A stretch of DNA of 64,000 nt, from positions 10,624,950-10,688,949 of the forward strand of contig CM030852.1 of the NCBI GenBank assembly GCA_018105865.1. Reading direction: 5' to 3'. Positions within the stretch are counted from its first letter, which is position 1; the number at the start of each line of letters is the position of its first letter. A program made the position numbers and the translations under genes. This document shows, piece by piece, positions 11,640-23,040 of this stretch. The DNA comes from Metaphire vulgaris. Lineage: Eukaryota > Annelida > Clitellata > Crassiclitellata > Megascolecidae. Under the pieces are notes generated by a model. That model saw only the letters and a program-made list of their open reading frames with translations. It ran no database searches and was not told the DNA's origin.

Positions 11640-11785
11640 TTTGTATTTGAAATACATTTCTGAAAATGTATTTTGTATTTTGCTCTCCTCCTGAAAGTAT
11701 TTGACAAAAGTATTTGAAATACAATCAATTTTAAAATGTATTTTGTATTTGAAATACTTTTAAGAAGTATTTTAAACAACACTGA
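11640..11785. repeat. Palindromic GTATTTGAAATAC repeat element
   Basis: Repeated GTATTTGAAATAC words and an ending AACAACACTG. Related stretches are at 16430-16562 (GTATTTAAATAC words, ending ACAACGCTG) and 21555-21723 (ending ACAACACTG). Confidence 0.6.
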
Positions 11786-12224
11786 TTTTTGAGTCATTAT
11801 TATCATTATCGTCAGATTGCACCTGGGGCTGAGCAGTCTGAGGTCAAGTGTATTTTCCCGAATAACTGATGACCTTCAACAAGTTAGGCTGGCTGCTGTG
11901 ATAGGCCCAGGTGTGAAATTCTGTGCGTGACCCTTCAGCGTGCCAACAACCTATCAATCCTATATTTTTATATATTGTATTAAATAAATAAGGCTATAAG
12001 CCTTTTTATAAGTCTTATGAGCACACGTGTATACATCCAGTAATATTTTACTGAACGGTAAAGAAAATTAGAACTAAAATGAAAGGAATCCGTGAACGAA
12101 AACGAGAATTGAAAGTAGGAATTTTTAAAAGAACAGTAACTGTGATAGAAATGAAATTGCCCAATCAAAATAAAAATTGGAGCTGAAATAGAAATATTTT
12201 ATGAACTGAATTTAGCTACCGGTA

Positions 12225-12460
12225 CTCGTCATAACCCGGCCTATTTGGCGTTGTGCGACCGGTTCTCGTCAGAACACCGAAGTTATGCAACGTCGAGCGC
12301 GGTTAGTATTTGGATGGGTGACCATCCCGGGATCAAATCGTGGTGCCGGCGGCCAACCAAGCCGTTCATCGCTTAGGCGTCGATAAATTGGTAGCAGCGC
12401 AATGAGACATTTAGAGGTTGCTCAAACACTAGAAAGTGTCCTTAACTAGATGTTCATTGC
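12225..12460 (+). repeat. 5S rRNA-derived SINE (or 5S pseudogene with a tail)
   Basis: The 12255-12340 part closely matches animal 5S rRNA: CCGGTTCTCGTC, then ACACCGAAGTTATGCAACGT, then GGTTAGTATTTGGATGGGTG followed by ACC. These include the A-box-like, intermediate and C-box regions of the internal promoter. The sequence after the 5S part (from about 12355) is not 5S and the copy departs from a functional 5S at several places, so a SINE3-type element fits better than an active rRNA gene. I could not identify its tail. Confidence 0.6.
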
Positions 12461-12702
12461 TCACTGTTCAGTTTGAATGCATTGCCAAATCCTCATTTTG
12501 ACCCATTAACAAACGTTTGAGGGCCTGTGGGTATTGTTTTTTGACTCTCAGCTATGACCTGTAGTACTGTAGGTACTGCAGCTGTTCTTCATCCATAGTC
12601 AGACTGCCAGAGAACTGCTGAATCAACGCCTCGCTCTGCGTGGTCATTTGTGACTGCAATTTGTCGATCGGTTGAAACAACTGCATTGTACTCATCGTTA
12701 CT

Positions 12703-13880
12703 TTACCACTCTGAAGTTGGTAGGCTCAGGAAGGTCTGAGTTAATTTGAACTTAGAGAAAAATGACCTTGCGTTTTTCATCAAGAAGTCAGCAAATGACT
12801 TGTTTTCCAATGCAGGCAGTGTCATTTTGATGAGTTTGACGCGTTTGCATGGAGAATCTTCACCATCAACTTGACACATAGCTGTAACCATGTTATTCTT
12901 GACATCATTTGGTACATTGCTGTCAAAGAAGGCCAAAACGACCAACTTCTCTGAGAGGTACCACAAGTGATCTGCGAGCTTCCGTGAGATTGGTCGAGAA
13001 ATAGCTGGATTGACTGATTGGTATGTCAAGAGTGACTTCATAAATGTAAGGTCATTAAGAGAGGCTGCAACAGTGAACGGTGCCATGACCCAAGCTTTTG
13101 CATATAGCACGGCATAAAATATACACAGGTCATGCAGACCTTTCTTCTCTCGACCAGTGTGAGCGAACAGTGACCTAAGCAGCCATATACCTTGAAGGCG
13201 TAGATGACTTTTGCCATCCAGCGTGACTTGTGCATTAGGCCTACACCAGGTGTGCGGAAATGTCATTCATGAAGTGGTGAAACACAGAGAGAAAAATGAG
13301 TTATTTCCATCATTTCATGGTAATCATCACGTGGTTGAGCCTCCATCAGAGCTGATAATAAGAAACTCACTAATTTGTCTTTGCTGCTGGATATAGGGCC
13401 TATGAGACGCAGCTACCACATCAGTCGACGAATCCTCAAATCGATCTTCATTAATGTGGAACCAATTGGATTGAAATCTCTTAAAAAGAATGATTTCAGG
13501 TGCTTAAGATGAACCCATTGCCTCAATGAAAGCAGCGCCAGTGTCCAGTTCCAGTGTATGGTGTCGACTTGCTAAGTGCAGAAGATCACGCCCAAGCAAC
13601 TGTTCTAGTATTGTACAAGTTCCTAATTCAAGACCAGTGTTGCTGCTTGTCGTATCAAGGCATATTCATTGCACGTTGTCAACAATTTGCCACGAATTGA
13701 GTGCTTCAAAGACAGCATTTGCTTGTGCAACTCCAGTTCCTGCAGGAATCTTTGGCACTGCCATTTTTAGATCTTGTAGAAACTCAGGGATTAACAATAT
13801 GGGAAATCTGTTTGCAATAAGAGAAAATATAGCTACTGGAAAGTTTAGAGAATAAGTTACAACTGTGAAATAAAGCGAAA
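12703..13880 (-). pseudogene. Decayed transposase-like gene, widespread animal family
   Basis: Read on the minus strand in several frames: PKIPAGTGVAQANAVFEAL, a stop, then CLDTTSSNTGLELG, LLGRDLLHLASRHHTLEL, then PEIILFKRFQSNWFHI, EAQPRDDYHEMMEI, SRWMAKVIYAFKVY, and finally an open 187-codon frame containing DLCIFYAVLYAKAW and KLADHLWYLSEKLVVLAFFD. The order of these blocks resembles a protein family I remember from transposon-rich animal genomes, with an LDTTxSNTG motif that could be part of an RNase H-like core. At least one in-frame stop and two frameshifts break it, so it is dead here. The transposon superfamily is unknown to me. Confidence 0.55.
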
Positions 13881-14422
13881 GGTTCCCTATTGATAGCTAA
13901 ACATTGAATATCAGGAAAGGAGTAATTTTTTCTTCCATTTTTGTGACTCTGCGGTGAGGACACTTTTTCCAAAAGACAAAGTCTTATTCTTGTTTTAGAA
14001 AATACTACTAGTAGTGAATAAGTCCAGAAAGTTTCAGCCCCCTAACTATGATATTTCTGAAGTTATACAGGTCTGAAGTTGTGAGAAATTTAAGTGGCTG
14101 CCGCAAAACGCCAAAACGGCCCACCGCAGGTCAAAAGTTGAATATCTAAAAATTACTAAAGAGAGCAGGCTAAAATTTTGATATCTTTCAGATGGATGTT
14201 TGCGGAGCATTTGTGGTAAATTTCATAATTTTTGAGATGGTCATTAGTTGAATTGACACGGAATGACTCCAGATTTAATGTTTCATGCAAACTTTGACCC
14301 ATTTGAGCTACCTGTAAAAGTGAAATGTTTTCTTCTAATTTTTACTCAATGTTTTTGATCAGAATGGAACTATTTTCAAAGGTCAGACCTGCTTTTTTAA
14401 AAGTTGGTTTTTAAGGGACACC

Positions 14423-14473
<51 letters not shown>

Positions 14474-14510
14474 CTGCAGCATATCGCTCTGTGGTCTTTC
14501 TCGCTCAATT

Positions 14511-14604
<94 letters not shown>

Positions 14605-14674
14605 TCGCAGCTTGAAATGCCCATACATTTCCGAACTGAACTTTAGCTGACCTAGTTATACAAGGGTTGCTCTC
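13881..14674. other. Unique-looking DNA followed by TA and CT microsatellites
   Basis: No gene is seen at 13881-14420. Microsatellites follow: (TA)n at 14426-14470, (CT)n at 14511-14537 and (TA)n at 14538-14601. Confidence 0.6.
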
Positions 14675-14852
14675 TTAGGGCAGATGGACCCTAAGCCCAA
14701 GACTGTTGGTATTTAATTGCCTTGCCCTAAGCCGCGGGTGATAACCCTGCCCAGCACCACTGGATGCGTCTGCTCGCGGTGACTTGCCGGTAGGAGAAGG
14801 AGATGCCGGCAGCTCTGGTCCCTCTGCGACGCTGAGATATGTTAATGTAACT

Positions 14853-14860
14853 TCATCACC

Positions 14861-14894
<34 letters not shown>

Positions 14895-14933
14895 TCCACC
14901 ACCACCACCACCACCACCACCACCACCACCACT

Positions 14934-14992
<59 letters not shown>

Positions 14993-15095
14993 ATTTGCTT
15001 TCTGCCAACTCATTAGTGGCAATAGCTAATCACAAAACATATCCAGGCCATTTTGCCAGAAGTTAGTTTTTCTTCCTTCTGCAATCTTTTATTTT
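14853..15095 (-). repeat. LINE 3' terminus with a long ATG/GTG-type tail
   Basis: 14853-14992 is a (CAC)n/(CAT)n run. The stretch after it (TTGCTTTCTGCCAACTCATT, AGTGGCAATAGC, TTTTTCTTCCTTCTGCAAT) matches 49490-49580, where the same LINE 3' end is next to a CATCATCAT run. So the microsatellite is the expanded 3' tail of a minus-strand LINE copy. Confidence 0.65.
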
Positions 15096-15184
15096 GTCTA
15101 TCCATTTATTTCTGGTCCTGGAATGGATGTATGAACGGAGGTCGGTCGCGATATTGTGAGAAGTCAGACAGAGAAACAGAATCG

Positions 15185-15271
15185 TCAGACAGACAGACAG
15201 GCAGACAGACAGACAGAGGGTGTGTGTTTAGTGGTAGCCAGACAAATAGATAGAAGTAGATAGATAGACAA

Positions 15272-15337
<66 letters not shown>

Positions 15338-15433
15338 TGATAGATAGATAGATAGATTATTATCAGACAATTTGCTATATTATCAGACAATTTGCTATAG
15401 GTAGTGAGCGAATGGCACAAAACAAGGGTGCTT

Positions 15434-15481
<48 letters not shown>

Positions 15482-15485
15482 CCCA
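15185..15485. repeat. CAGA and GATA microsatellites
   Basis: (CAGA)n at 15185-15220; (GATA)n at about 15247-15357 with few interruptions; a second (GATA)n at 15435-15481; separated by a duplicated ATTATCAGACAATTTGCTAT (15357-15397). Confidence 0.95.
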
Positions 15486-17214
15486 GAAATAAAGCCAGGA
15501 CAAATGAACTCACGTAAAATTTCCGCCGGCGGTAAAGTTGACATTTGAGGGTCAAGGGTCATTGTGGATTTCCCGCTCTACTGGGCTATTACTTAAGCAG
15601 TATACAGGTCAGAATTAGGTCGGAAATTACTGCTCTCAATTTGAACCTTACCACAAAATATCTTTATGTAATGTGATGTAATGTAAAGTAGCATTTACAT
15701 AGCCGCTATAGCGTCTCTTATATAAAAACAGTCGATACAGCTAATGGGTATGATAATGAGAGATTGATTGATTGATTGACTAACTGGCTGACTGACTGAT
15801 TGGTCGATTGATTATGCCAATACAAGCAAACTAAAAACTTGTTCCTTCATGAGGTGGCAGCGTGAACTGTCTTTGTTCAGGAATGTCTCTTCTGTGTATT
15901 CCTGACTGATGCTGACATTAGCAGTCATGTCCTCGTCGTCGTCCTCCTCCTCCCTCTTTTAAAACTGCCCGTAAATACATTATTTTAAATCGTCAATTCG
16001 TCATTCATAGAAGCCTGAATTAAATAAGCACCTGGAAGGTCAACAACGGGTAGAGAATTTGAGAATTTGACAAACTTCTGCAATGGTTTACAACTTTCCA
16101 TAGCTTTGGAATCTACTCAGTCTGCATGATGCGTTCCTGCCTGCTAAGGGCTAATGACTTTATAGCCTCCCGCGCCATTTCGGCGGAAGACTTCCTAGAG
16201 CAATTAAAATAGCAATGTCCACTAGCCTAGGGGTAGTGCCATTATCCCTGCTATGGTATCCTTATCTCAAGTCTTAAAATGGATAATAATTGTTCGGCAC
16301 AGACAGACAGACAGACAGCCAGGCCGGGCTATTATATTTGTATTTTGTGACGACTGACGAAATAGTAGAAAGTCGTGCACGTGAAAATTACAATAAATCA
16401 AAAGTTTAAAATTTCTTAAATACATCCAAATACTCTATATGGTATTTAAATACTATTTAAATACTTAATTTTGGATGGGTATTTCAATACTTTCTTAAAT
16501 ACTGGACAAAGTATTTAAACAGTATTTAAATACTAAAGTATTTAAATACTTTACAACGCTGATGACTACTAGACAGATAAAAACCATTATAAGCAGATCA
16601 TGATATCAATAATCTTGTTATTTCAAATGAAACGTTTACACTCTGCAACTGAAAAATTACAATGATAGTAATTTGTATAAATTACAATGATAGTATTTTG
16701 TATATCAAGTAATATTAATATATAGTCCTATTTAATTTATTAAAGGTATTACGGTAATACATAAGTTTATATAGTGTTTATCAATTACGATATAATGACG
16801 TCAGCCCAAGGACAGATTATTGACAGGTAGTCAGTACCTGTACTACAGTCTACAGAGAAAGCGCAAAACATGGCAAATGTTAACGCAGATCACAGTGCGT
16901 CTGCATTGTCACTTCTGAAATTGGGCAGGGGATTTCGAGTTTTTTTATGAATTTTGAAGTTTTGTGGAGCAAAGTCTCCCCCTAGCAGGCCTGGATAAAG
17001 CACTCTAGCTGTCTTCCGAAGACAGACGAAGACAGAGACAGAAACAGAATCGCCAGTAACTGAAAAGACGAGTTTTTGTATGGGCCGGCGCATGCAGACA
17101 GATAGAGAGTGACAGATAGACACTAGACAGACAGACAGAGAGAAAGGAAGTTTGTGCTGCAGATTGCAGAAAGAGATAGTGATATAGACCAATAAATAAA
17201 CGTATTGAGAGAGC
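15486..17214. other. Intergenic, LINE 3' tail and palindromic repeat
   Basis: 15661-15790 resembles the LINE tail at 8160-8280 (TGTAATGT repeats, CTATAGCGTCTCTTA, then ATTG repeats). 16430-16562 is the palindromic GTATTTAAATAC element. No gene is seen. Confidence 0.5.
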
Positions 17215-17376
17215 TAGATGGATGGATGGAGGGATGGATGGAGGTATGGAGGTATGGATGGATGGATGTATATATGTATGTACTCGTATGTTGTATGGAT
17301 GAATGGATGAATATATGGTAAACGATTAATGTATTTTTCTGGAAATTCAACGGGAGGCAGTCTCTGGCCATATACA

Positions 17377-17423
<47 letters not shown>
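17215..17423. repeat. GATG-type and TA microsatellites
   Basis: Impure (GATG)n at 17215-17312 and (TA)n at 17380-17423. The sequence around CTCTGGCCATATACAG next to the TA run recurs at 62147-62165. Confidence 0.9.
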
Positions 17424-17425
<2 letters not shown>

Positions 17426-17439
17426 TCTACATATCATGA

Positions 17440-17568
17440 AAAAACCTTATATAACTTTGTCAACGTCAGCGAACCGGTTGTTATCAAGTGGCATCACACC
17501 TCTGAGTGGCATCCTCTCGTGCAGTTTTCTCTTGCAGACCGTCTTCATTCTGGTCCATCGGTGTGGTG
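17440..17568 (+). repeat. Left arm of a 130-bp inverted repeat
   Basis: It is the inverted copy of 18958-19092. Shared parts include TTATATAACTTTGTCAACGT, AGCGAACCGGTTGTTATCAA, GTGGCATCACACCTCTGAGT and TTGCAGACCGTCTTCATTCT. A third, single copy is at 62731-62796. Confidence 0.85.
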
Positions 17569-17689
17569 AGTAATAATAATAATAATAATCATGAACTGAT
17601 TATGGTGGCATATCGTACAAGTACTACTATAGGACACCTTACAACTAAAAAAACAAACAGTATATCCTACAACGATCAATGTGCTGGGT

Positions 17690-17960
17690 AACTACGAACA
17701 AAGAGATCAGTTTTAAGTTCTCGTTTGAATGCTTCTATTGTCTTTGCCATAGTTGTTGATGATGGCAGGCTATTCCAATGAGAATGTGAATGAGAGAAGA
17801 ACATGAACACGCCATTGCCAGTTTCAAAGAACGTGAGGAAACTGGGGTAAACCTCAGCGACGTGCTGAGCAGCAAAGTTTAGTGAATGGCTGTCGCTTAT
17901 ATACGTTAATATATGTTAATATATAATTATATATGTTAATGCACACAGTTTTGGTCGCCA
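17690..17960 (-). pseudogene. CR1/L2-like LINE 3' coding end
   Basis: The minus strand reads FSHSHSHWNSLPSSTTMAKT then IEAFKRELKTDLFVRSYPAH and a stop, the WN.LP and F...LKT.LF pattern of LINE reverse-transcriptase C-termini. The segment around GAAGAACATGAACACGCCATT is also present in the opposite orientation at 18925-18957. Confidence 0.75.
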
Positions 17961-18059
17961 GCGAAATGCAGTGAGCCCAAAGATACTAGTACGGCGTATA
18001 TTATATTATAATGATATATATGTATATTCACTTATATGCACCTCAGCAACGTGATCCGG

Positions 18060-18420
18060 GTGTGCTATCGGAGATGAATAGACCAGAGATGAATAGACCA
18101 GAGATGAATAGTCCGGAGATGAATGCCGGAGATGAATCCCGGAGATGAATCGTCCGGAGATGAATCGAACCAGAGATGAATAGTCGGAGATGAATAGTCC
18201 GGAGATGAATCGTCCGGAGATGAAACGTCCGAAGATGAAACGTCCGGAGATGAATAGTCCGGAGATGAATCGTCCGGAAATGATCGTCCAGATATGAATA
18301 GTCCAAAGTCCGAAGATGAATAGGCGTAGATGAATAATAGATAAATAGTCCGTAGATCAATAGTCCGATACAACAGCTTGGAGATCAATAGCCCGGATAT
18401 GGATAGTCCGAAGATGAGTA
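18060..18420 (+). repeat. 15-bp minisatellite (AGTCCGGAGATGAAT)
   Basis: About 24 diverged copies of a 15-bp unit, consensus AGTCCGGAGATGAAT, with single-base drift (CGTCC, CAGAG). Because the unit is a multiple of three, long open frames exist on both strands; they are not genes. Confidence 0.92.
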
Positions 18421-18450
18421 GTGCGAAAAATATTCGCCCAAGAAGAAGAA

Positions 18451-18842
<392 letters not shown>

Positions 18843-18902
18843 CTCCCTCCTTCTGTCTGTCTATCATCGAGACCAAGACCAAGACCGAGGCAAATATAGG
18901 CA

Positions 18903-19110
18903 TAATATAGGGTTAGGGTTGAAACTGGCAATGGCGTGTTCATGTTCTTCTCTCATTCACCACACCGATGGACCAGAATGAAGACGGTCTGCAAGAGAAA
19001 ACTGCACGAGCCACGAGAGGATGCCACTCAGAGGTGTGATGCCACTTGATAACAACCGGTTTGCTGACGTTGACAAAGTTATATAAGGTTTTCCCCTAAC
19101 CCTAACCCTA
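18903..19110 (+). repeat. LINE-derived segment flanked by inverted telomere-like repeats
   Basis: AGGGTTAGGGTT at 18909-18920 and CCCTAACCCTAACCCTAA at 19094-19111 flank the right arm of the inverted repeat (18958-19092). The intervening part begins GGCGTGTTCATGTTCTTC, which is the LINE frame GVFMFFSH also read at 17.8 kb. Confidence 0.75.
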
Positions 19111-20025
19111 AACATTTTTGCTTGTCTGGCTTTTTGGGGAGGTGCTTGACTTGTCAGGCTTTTTGGGAGGTGCTGACGTGTTTTTTTGCTTGTCAGGTTT
19201 TTCGGAGACTTGATAATTTTTTCAAGGAATTGCAACCCCCCAAGACAAATTCCTAGCTACGCCTCTGGACCTGGCTCATACTACCCCTCCCATCCCACAA
19301 ATCAAAATTTATCTTCGGATTTGCACGATTTGCTCTTGTGTCCCTGCCCGAGGCTGGGTGGGTCCGGACCCGCGGACCCACACCTTAGCGCCGCCCCTGA
19401 TTACGATTTTATTATTGAAATCGGATTTCCAACAGGAGACAAGATATCATGAAATTTTGGTATTTCAAACCATGTTACAGTTGTATATAATTAACCAAAA
19501 TATTTTAAGACCCGATTTATCCGTCGACCTATCAATCACTCCAACAGGTAAGCAGATACGGGTCCAGGACTTTCAATTGTCGTCCTTCATTCTCGCACAA
19601 TCATTGGCACTAGTTGTTTCTCGGTGTGTGGCCCTATAGGCTCTAGAATTCACTACCAATATAAATTTGTATAACTAACTCTTTATCATCTTTCAGATCC
19701 GGACCTAAAACGAACCTGTTTGGCTTGGCTTATCTCCCTTCGATTGCCCACCCGCTGTTCTGCTGACTGATCTTTCCGGATTGACGTGGCTCTAATTCAA
19801 TTTTGTATTTGGTGCGTCATTCGCTGATGCCTGAGCACTATGAAAGTGGCGCTATAAAAGTTTATTAATTGGTTGATATATGATCATACTCTCTTTCTTT
19901 CCCTCCTCTCTGTCTGTCTGTCTCTGTCTGTCTGTCTGTCTCTGTCTGTCTGTCTCTGTCTCTCTGTCTCATCTCTCTCTCTCTTTCTCTTTCTCTCTCT
20001 CTGTCTCTGTCTCTGTCTGTCTGTG

Positions 20026-20102
<77 letters not shown>

Positions 20103-20185
20103 TTGGAAGCACATAATAGACCTATAGACCTACAACAAGAATAAATACGCAGTTATTGCTATATTTATAGGCTTATATTATACAG

Positions 20186-20238
<53 letters not shown>

Positions 20239-20310
20239 CAACAATTCAACATTTTATCAAAAAGTCAAAAGTCAGAGGCGGAAACTTAGGTCGACTCAGC
20301 CTTTTTGTAT
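19111..20310. other. hAT relics and TC/TCTG microsatellites
   Basis: 19115-19265 holds three CTTGTCAGG-type motifs and one hAT end (CTAGCTACGCCTCTG). 19905-20099 is a (TCTG)n to (TC)n run; 20187-20235 is (TA)n. A 3' LINE-like tail with GGCGCTATAAAAGTTTATTA is at about 19845-19870. No gene is seen. Confidence 0.5.
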
Positions 20311-20760
20311 CAGTGGCGGCTCCACCGGGGTCATGGGAGCCCGTGCCCCCTACTGAGATCCTATCCCCACTGGCCCCCTGTTGAGACCCTATACTTAACA
20401 TTTATAATGTATTAATGTGCAAAATATCGCAAATATTGCCAAAAAAATTTACCAAGGAAAATATTCAAAATTGCTAATTTGCCAAAATTTGCCCAAAATT
20501 TGCCAAAATTTTTAAAAAGTTGCCAAAATGGACTAAAATTTGCAAAAATTGCCCTAAAATTTGCAACGATTTCTTAAAATTTGCACAAATTGTCTAGAAT
20601 TTGCCTAAAATTTGGCAAAATTTTTCTCGCCCTCTAAGAAAAGTGTGAAATGACGCTACTGTACTTAATACTACATACCTAACAACAAATGGTTGGCCCC
20701 ATGATTAGAGGTTGCCACCCAAACGCCCCTCCCACTTGCCAAATCCTAGAGCCGCCACTG
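20311..20760. mobile_element. hAT-type element with an inner insertion
   Basis: Ends CAGTGGCGGCTCCA and TAGAGCCGCCACTG, flanks ttttgtat and tttcgcat (6 of 8). Inside, about 20400-20661 is a minus-orientation copy of the 10311-10633 family (its end is GTGAAATGACGCTACTG), flanked by TACTTAAC and TACTTAAT but lacking its other terminus. Confidence 0.82.
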
Positions 20761-20989
20761 TTTCGCATGCAATGTTCAAAATCTTTGTCATTAGTCATTT
20801 GGGTTCCCAGGTGTCCGGTATTTAACAAGGTTGCGAAAAAGTTGACGGCCCTTTTTTCCTTGTCAGTAATTTTTTGCGATTTAGCGATTTAGTTACTCAG
20901 AATTCTTCCACAACAGGCCTCCTTTGGGAGTTGATTACCTTTTTTCTTTTCTTCGTTTCTTTACAGGGGAGTGCAAAGCAAGGTTTTGT

Positions 20990-21490
20990 GACGAAAGAAA
21001 GTAAGTAAGTAAAGTAAAGTAAAATCTCGTTGATTTCTATAGCGCCTTGACAAGCAGCACAACAGTAGCTGCTTATTCTTAGGTGCTCAGCCTATCTTGA
21101 AATAGTTATGGGAAAGGTATCTGGTCAGCCAGGCAATAGTCAACATCCAAAGGGCAGTGAGGCTAGGTTGTTACAGCTATGGAGAAAATGATTTTAGAAA
21201 AAGGACTTAAGCTTAGACCTGAAGACTTGAGGAGATAATGCAGAAATTATAGGAAATGAGGATTCAGATTGTATGGCTTGAAAGTGTTAAAGTCTAGGGA
21301 GGAAGCTAGGATCAAGTTCTAAAGTTCAGGTGATTCAGGTGTTCAGGTGATATGAGAAGGCACGGTTGCAAATTTTCAGGGATGACTGATTGAGTGGGCG
21401 TGACAGAGTGAGGTAAGATGATGAACGTGTGGGTCGAGGAGGCTGAGGGTTTACAAGTGATCTAAGGTAGACAGGTTTCGATGATTGAAG
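20990..21490 (-). pseudogene. CR1/L2-like LINE 3' end with (GTAA)n tail
   Basis: The minus strand reads SSSYLTLSRPLNQSSLKICN then RAFSYHLNT before decay, later SSQVFRSKLKSFF, a LINE reverse-transcriptase C-terminus with stops. On the plus strand the block starts GTAAGTAAGTAAAGTAAAG and GATTTCTATAGCGCC, a 3' tail also seen at 25755-25860 and 52340-52440. Confidence 0.7.
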
Positions 21491-21554
21491 TGAGCTGTAA
21501 GTAGGAAATAATTTTAACTGACATTTCTTTACACAAAAATTCGGTTGTGGCGAA

Positions 21555-21723
21555 TCGTGTCAAATACATTATCAAGTATTAAAAGAGTATTTAAACCTAA
21601 TTGGCCAGTATTTAAATACTTACCCTGGTATTTAGGTATTTATATACTATTTAAATACTACCTGAGAACCAAGTATTTATGAAAGTATTTAAATACTTCA
21701 GGGCAAGTATTTATTACAACACT
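21555..21723. repeat. Palindromic GTATTTAAATAC repeat element
   Basis: Multiple AGTATTTAAATACT-type words, ending ATTACAACACTG. Third member of the family seen at 11.6 and 16.4 kb. Confidence 0.6.
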
Positions 21724-22344
21724 GCTAATAACCTTTTGTAGTTTTCTTTCAGTATCTGCTATTAGTGTGGACTGTGGTGTCATCTGCGTATCGTAGATTA
21801 TTTAAATTTCTTCCTCATATCTTTATCCCTTCCAATCATTCTGTTTCCTTCATAATCTCTTCCCCATATTCATTGGAAAAATCTGGTGATAAACTACAAC
21901 CCTGCCTTGTTCCTTTTAAAATTTGTATCCATTGACCTATTTTTCCTTCAGTTCTTATCACTGCTTCTTGAGATTCCAATACAGATTTTGAAATATCCCT
22001 CATGTCCTTTCCATCGAGTGCTATGTTTTCCAAGCATTTGAACAGTTCTTCGTTTTACACTATCAAAAATCTTCTCATAATCTATGAAACATAGGTACGG
22101 ATCTTTTTGCATCTCTATACATCTTTCGCTAATCATCCTTAGGATAAGTAGTGCATTTCTACATCCGTTACCTTCCTTGAACCCGTATTTTTCTTCTGAA
22201 ACTCTCTCCCTCATTTTAATTTTCCCTGTTCAAAAGTACTTTTAATAAAAGCTTCATTACATGACTTTTGAGGCTTATTGTTCTGTGTTCTTCACATTCC
22301 ATTGTTCCTGGGTTTTCGGTATTACAATGAATATTGACTTACTT

Positions 22345-22836
22345 CAGAGGCAGGCCTAGGGTTTCCGGCGCCTGGGGACAAAGCATGCTGATGGCGCCCC
22401 TGGATTCTGACAAGCAAAAAGGTCGTCAGATCGTTTTGGGCGCCCCTCAGCTCTTACAGCGCCCTCTTCATAATAGTACTGACGAGCAAATAAAGGTCGC
22501 TTCTTTATTATGCGCTTACTCAGTGGCGTCATTTCACACTTTTCTTTGGGGCGAAAAAGTTTTTGCCAAGTTTTTTTCAAATTCTAGGCAATTTTTTTTC
22601 AAATTTTAGGCAATTCTTGCAAATTTTAGGCATTTTTTGCACATTTTAGGCATTTTTGCAAATTTTAGGCAATTTTTTTGCAAATTATTATTATTGTCAT
22701 TTCCTTGGGGGACCACGGGCCCCAGCCCCCCAAATGACGCCCCTTGCCTTACTTACTCAAATACCCCATTTTGGCGCCCCCCACCTCGGCAGCCGAGGAC
22801 ATATGTACCAATCTGCACACCCTAGCCCCTCCTCTG
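22345..22836. mobile_element. hAT-type element inserted in a LINE, itself interrupted
   Basis: Ends CAGAGGCAGGCCTAGGG and CCCTAGCCCCTCCTCTG are imperfect inverted repeats; flanks acttactt and acctacac match at only 5 of 8. It contains CTGACAAGCAAAAAGGTCGT at 22409. Confidence 0.65.
22521..22744. mobile_element. hAT-type element nested in 22345-22836
   Basis: Ends CAGTGGCGTCATTTCACAC and CCAAATGACGCCCCTT; flanks cgcttact and gccttact (6 of 8). Inside are repeated AATTTTAGGCA words. Same family as 10311-10633 and 38098-38276. Confidence 0.82.
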
Positions 22837-23040
22837 ACCTACACAATTCTTTTGGGATTCTTCCTGTTTCGTATATTTCATTTGCTATTATTGTTACCCT
22901 CTGTAATCCTGCTTCCTCTGCTGCTATTAGCATCTCTGTAGTTATTTCGTCTGGTCCCGGGGCTTTGTTTTTCTTCATTTTTCTTAATGCGGCTGTTTCT
23001 TCTTCTTTTGTTATTGGAGGGCCATCATTAGTCCTCATTA

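Larger units (their letters stand above)
10816..12224. other. Intergenic repeats, no gene seen
   Basis: It contains a small hAT-type element (11083-11240), a GGGTTGG-type scrap with AAATGGACCCATG (11465-11525) and a palindrome-rich GTATTTGAAATAC stretch (11640-11785). TAGGCCTA-type octamers are frequent near 10868, 10966, 10999 and 11393. Confidence 0.5.
21765..23040 (-). pseudogene. RTE-like LINE reverse transcriptase, split by hAT elements
   Basis: The minus strand carries, from 23040 downwards, ITKEEETAALRKMKKNKAPG, PDEITTEMLIAAEEAG, IIANEIYETGRIPKEL; then, after an insertion, EEKYGFKEGNGCRNALLILR, CFIDYEKIFDSVK, GTRQGCSLSPDF and, at 21779-21790, the YADD catalytic motif. These are the ordered motifs of a non-LTR reverse transcriptase. 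About 500 bp (22345-22836) of hAT sequence interrupts it. Frameshifts and missing pieces show it is dead. It belongs to the same broad group as the elements at 39-42 kb and 45-47 kb but is much older. Confidence 0.8.

Noticed and set aside
12225..12355. Active 5S rRNA gene
   Set aside because: Several changes in conserved positions and no T-run terminator directly after the 5S part.
14675..15555. Poly-Met, poly-Val, poly-Ile and Leu-Ser-Ile-Tyr-rich frames
   Set aside because: Translations of CAC/CAT and GATA microsatellites, not proteins.
18043..18388. Two long open frames rich in Ser, Pro, Asp or His on the minus strand
   Set aside because: They are translations of a 15-bp minisatellite, whose length is a multiple of three, so any frame without a stop in the unit stays open.
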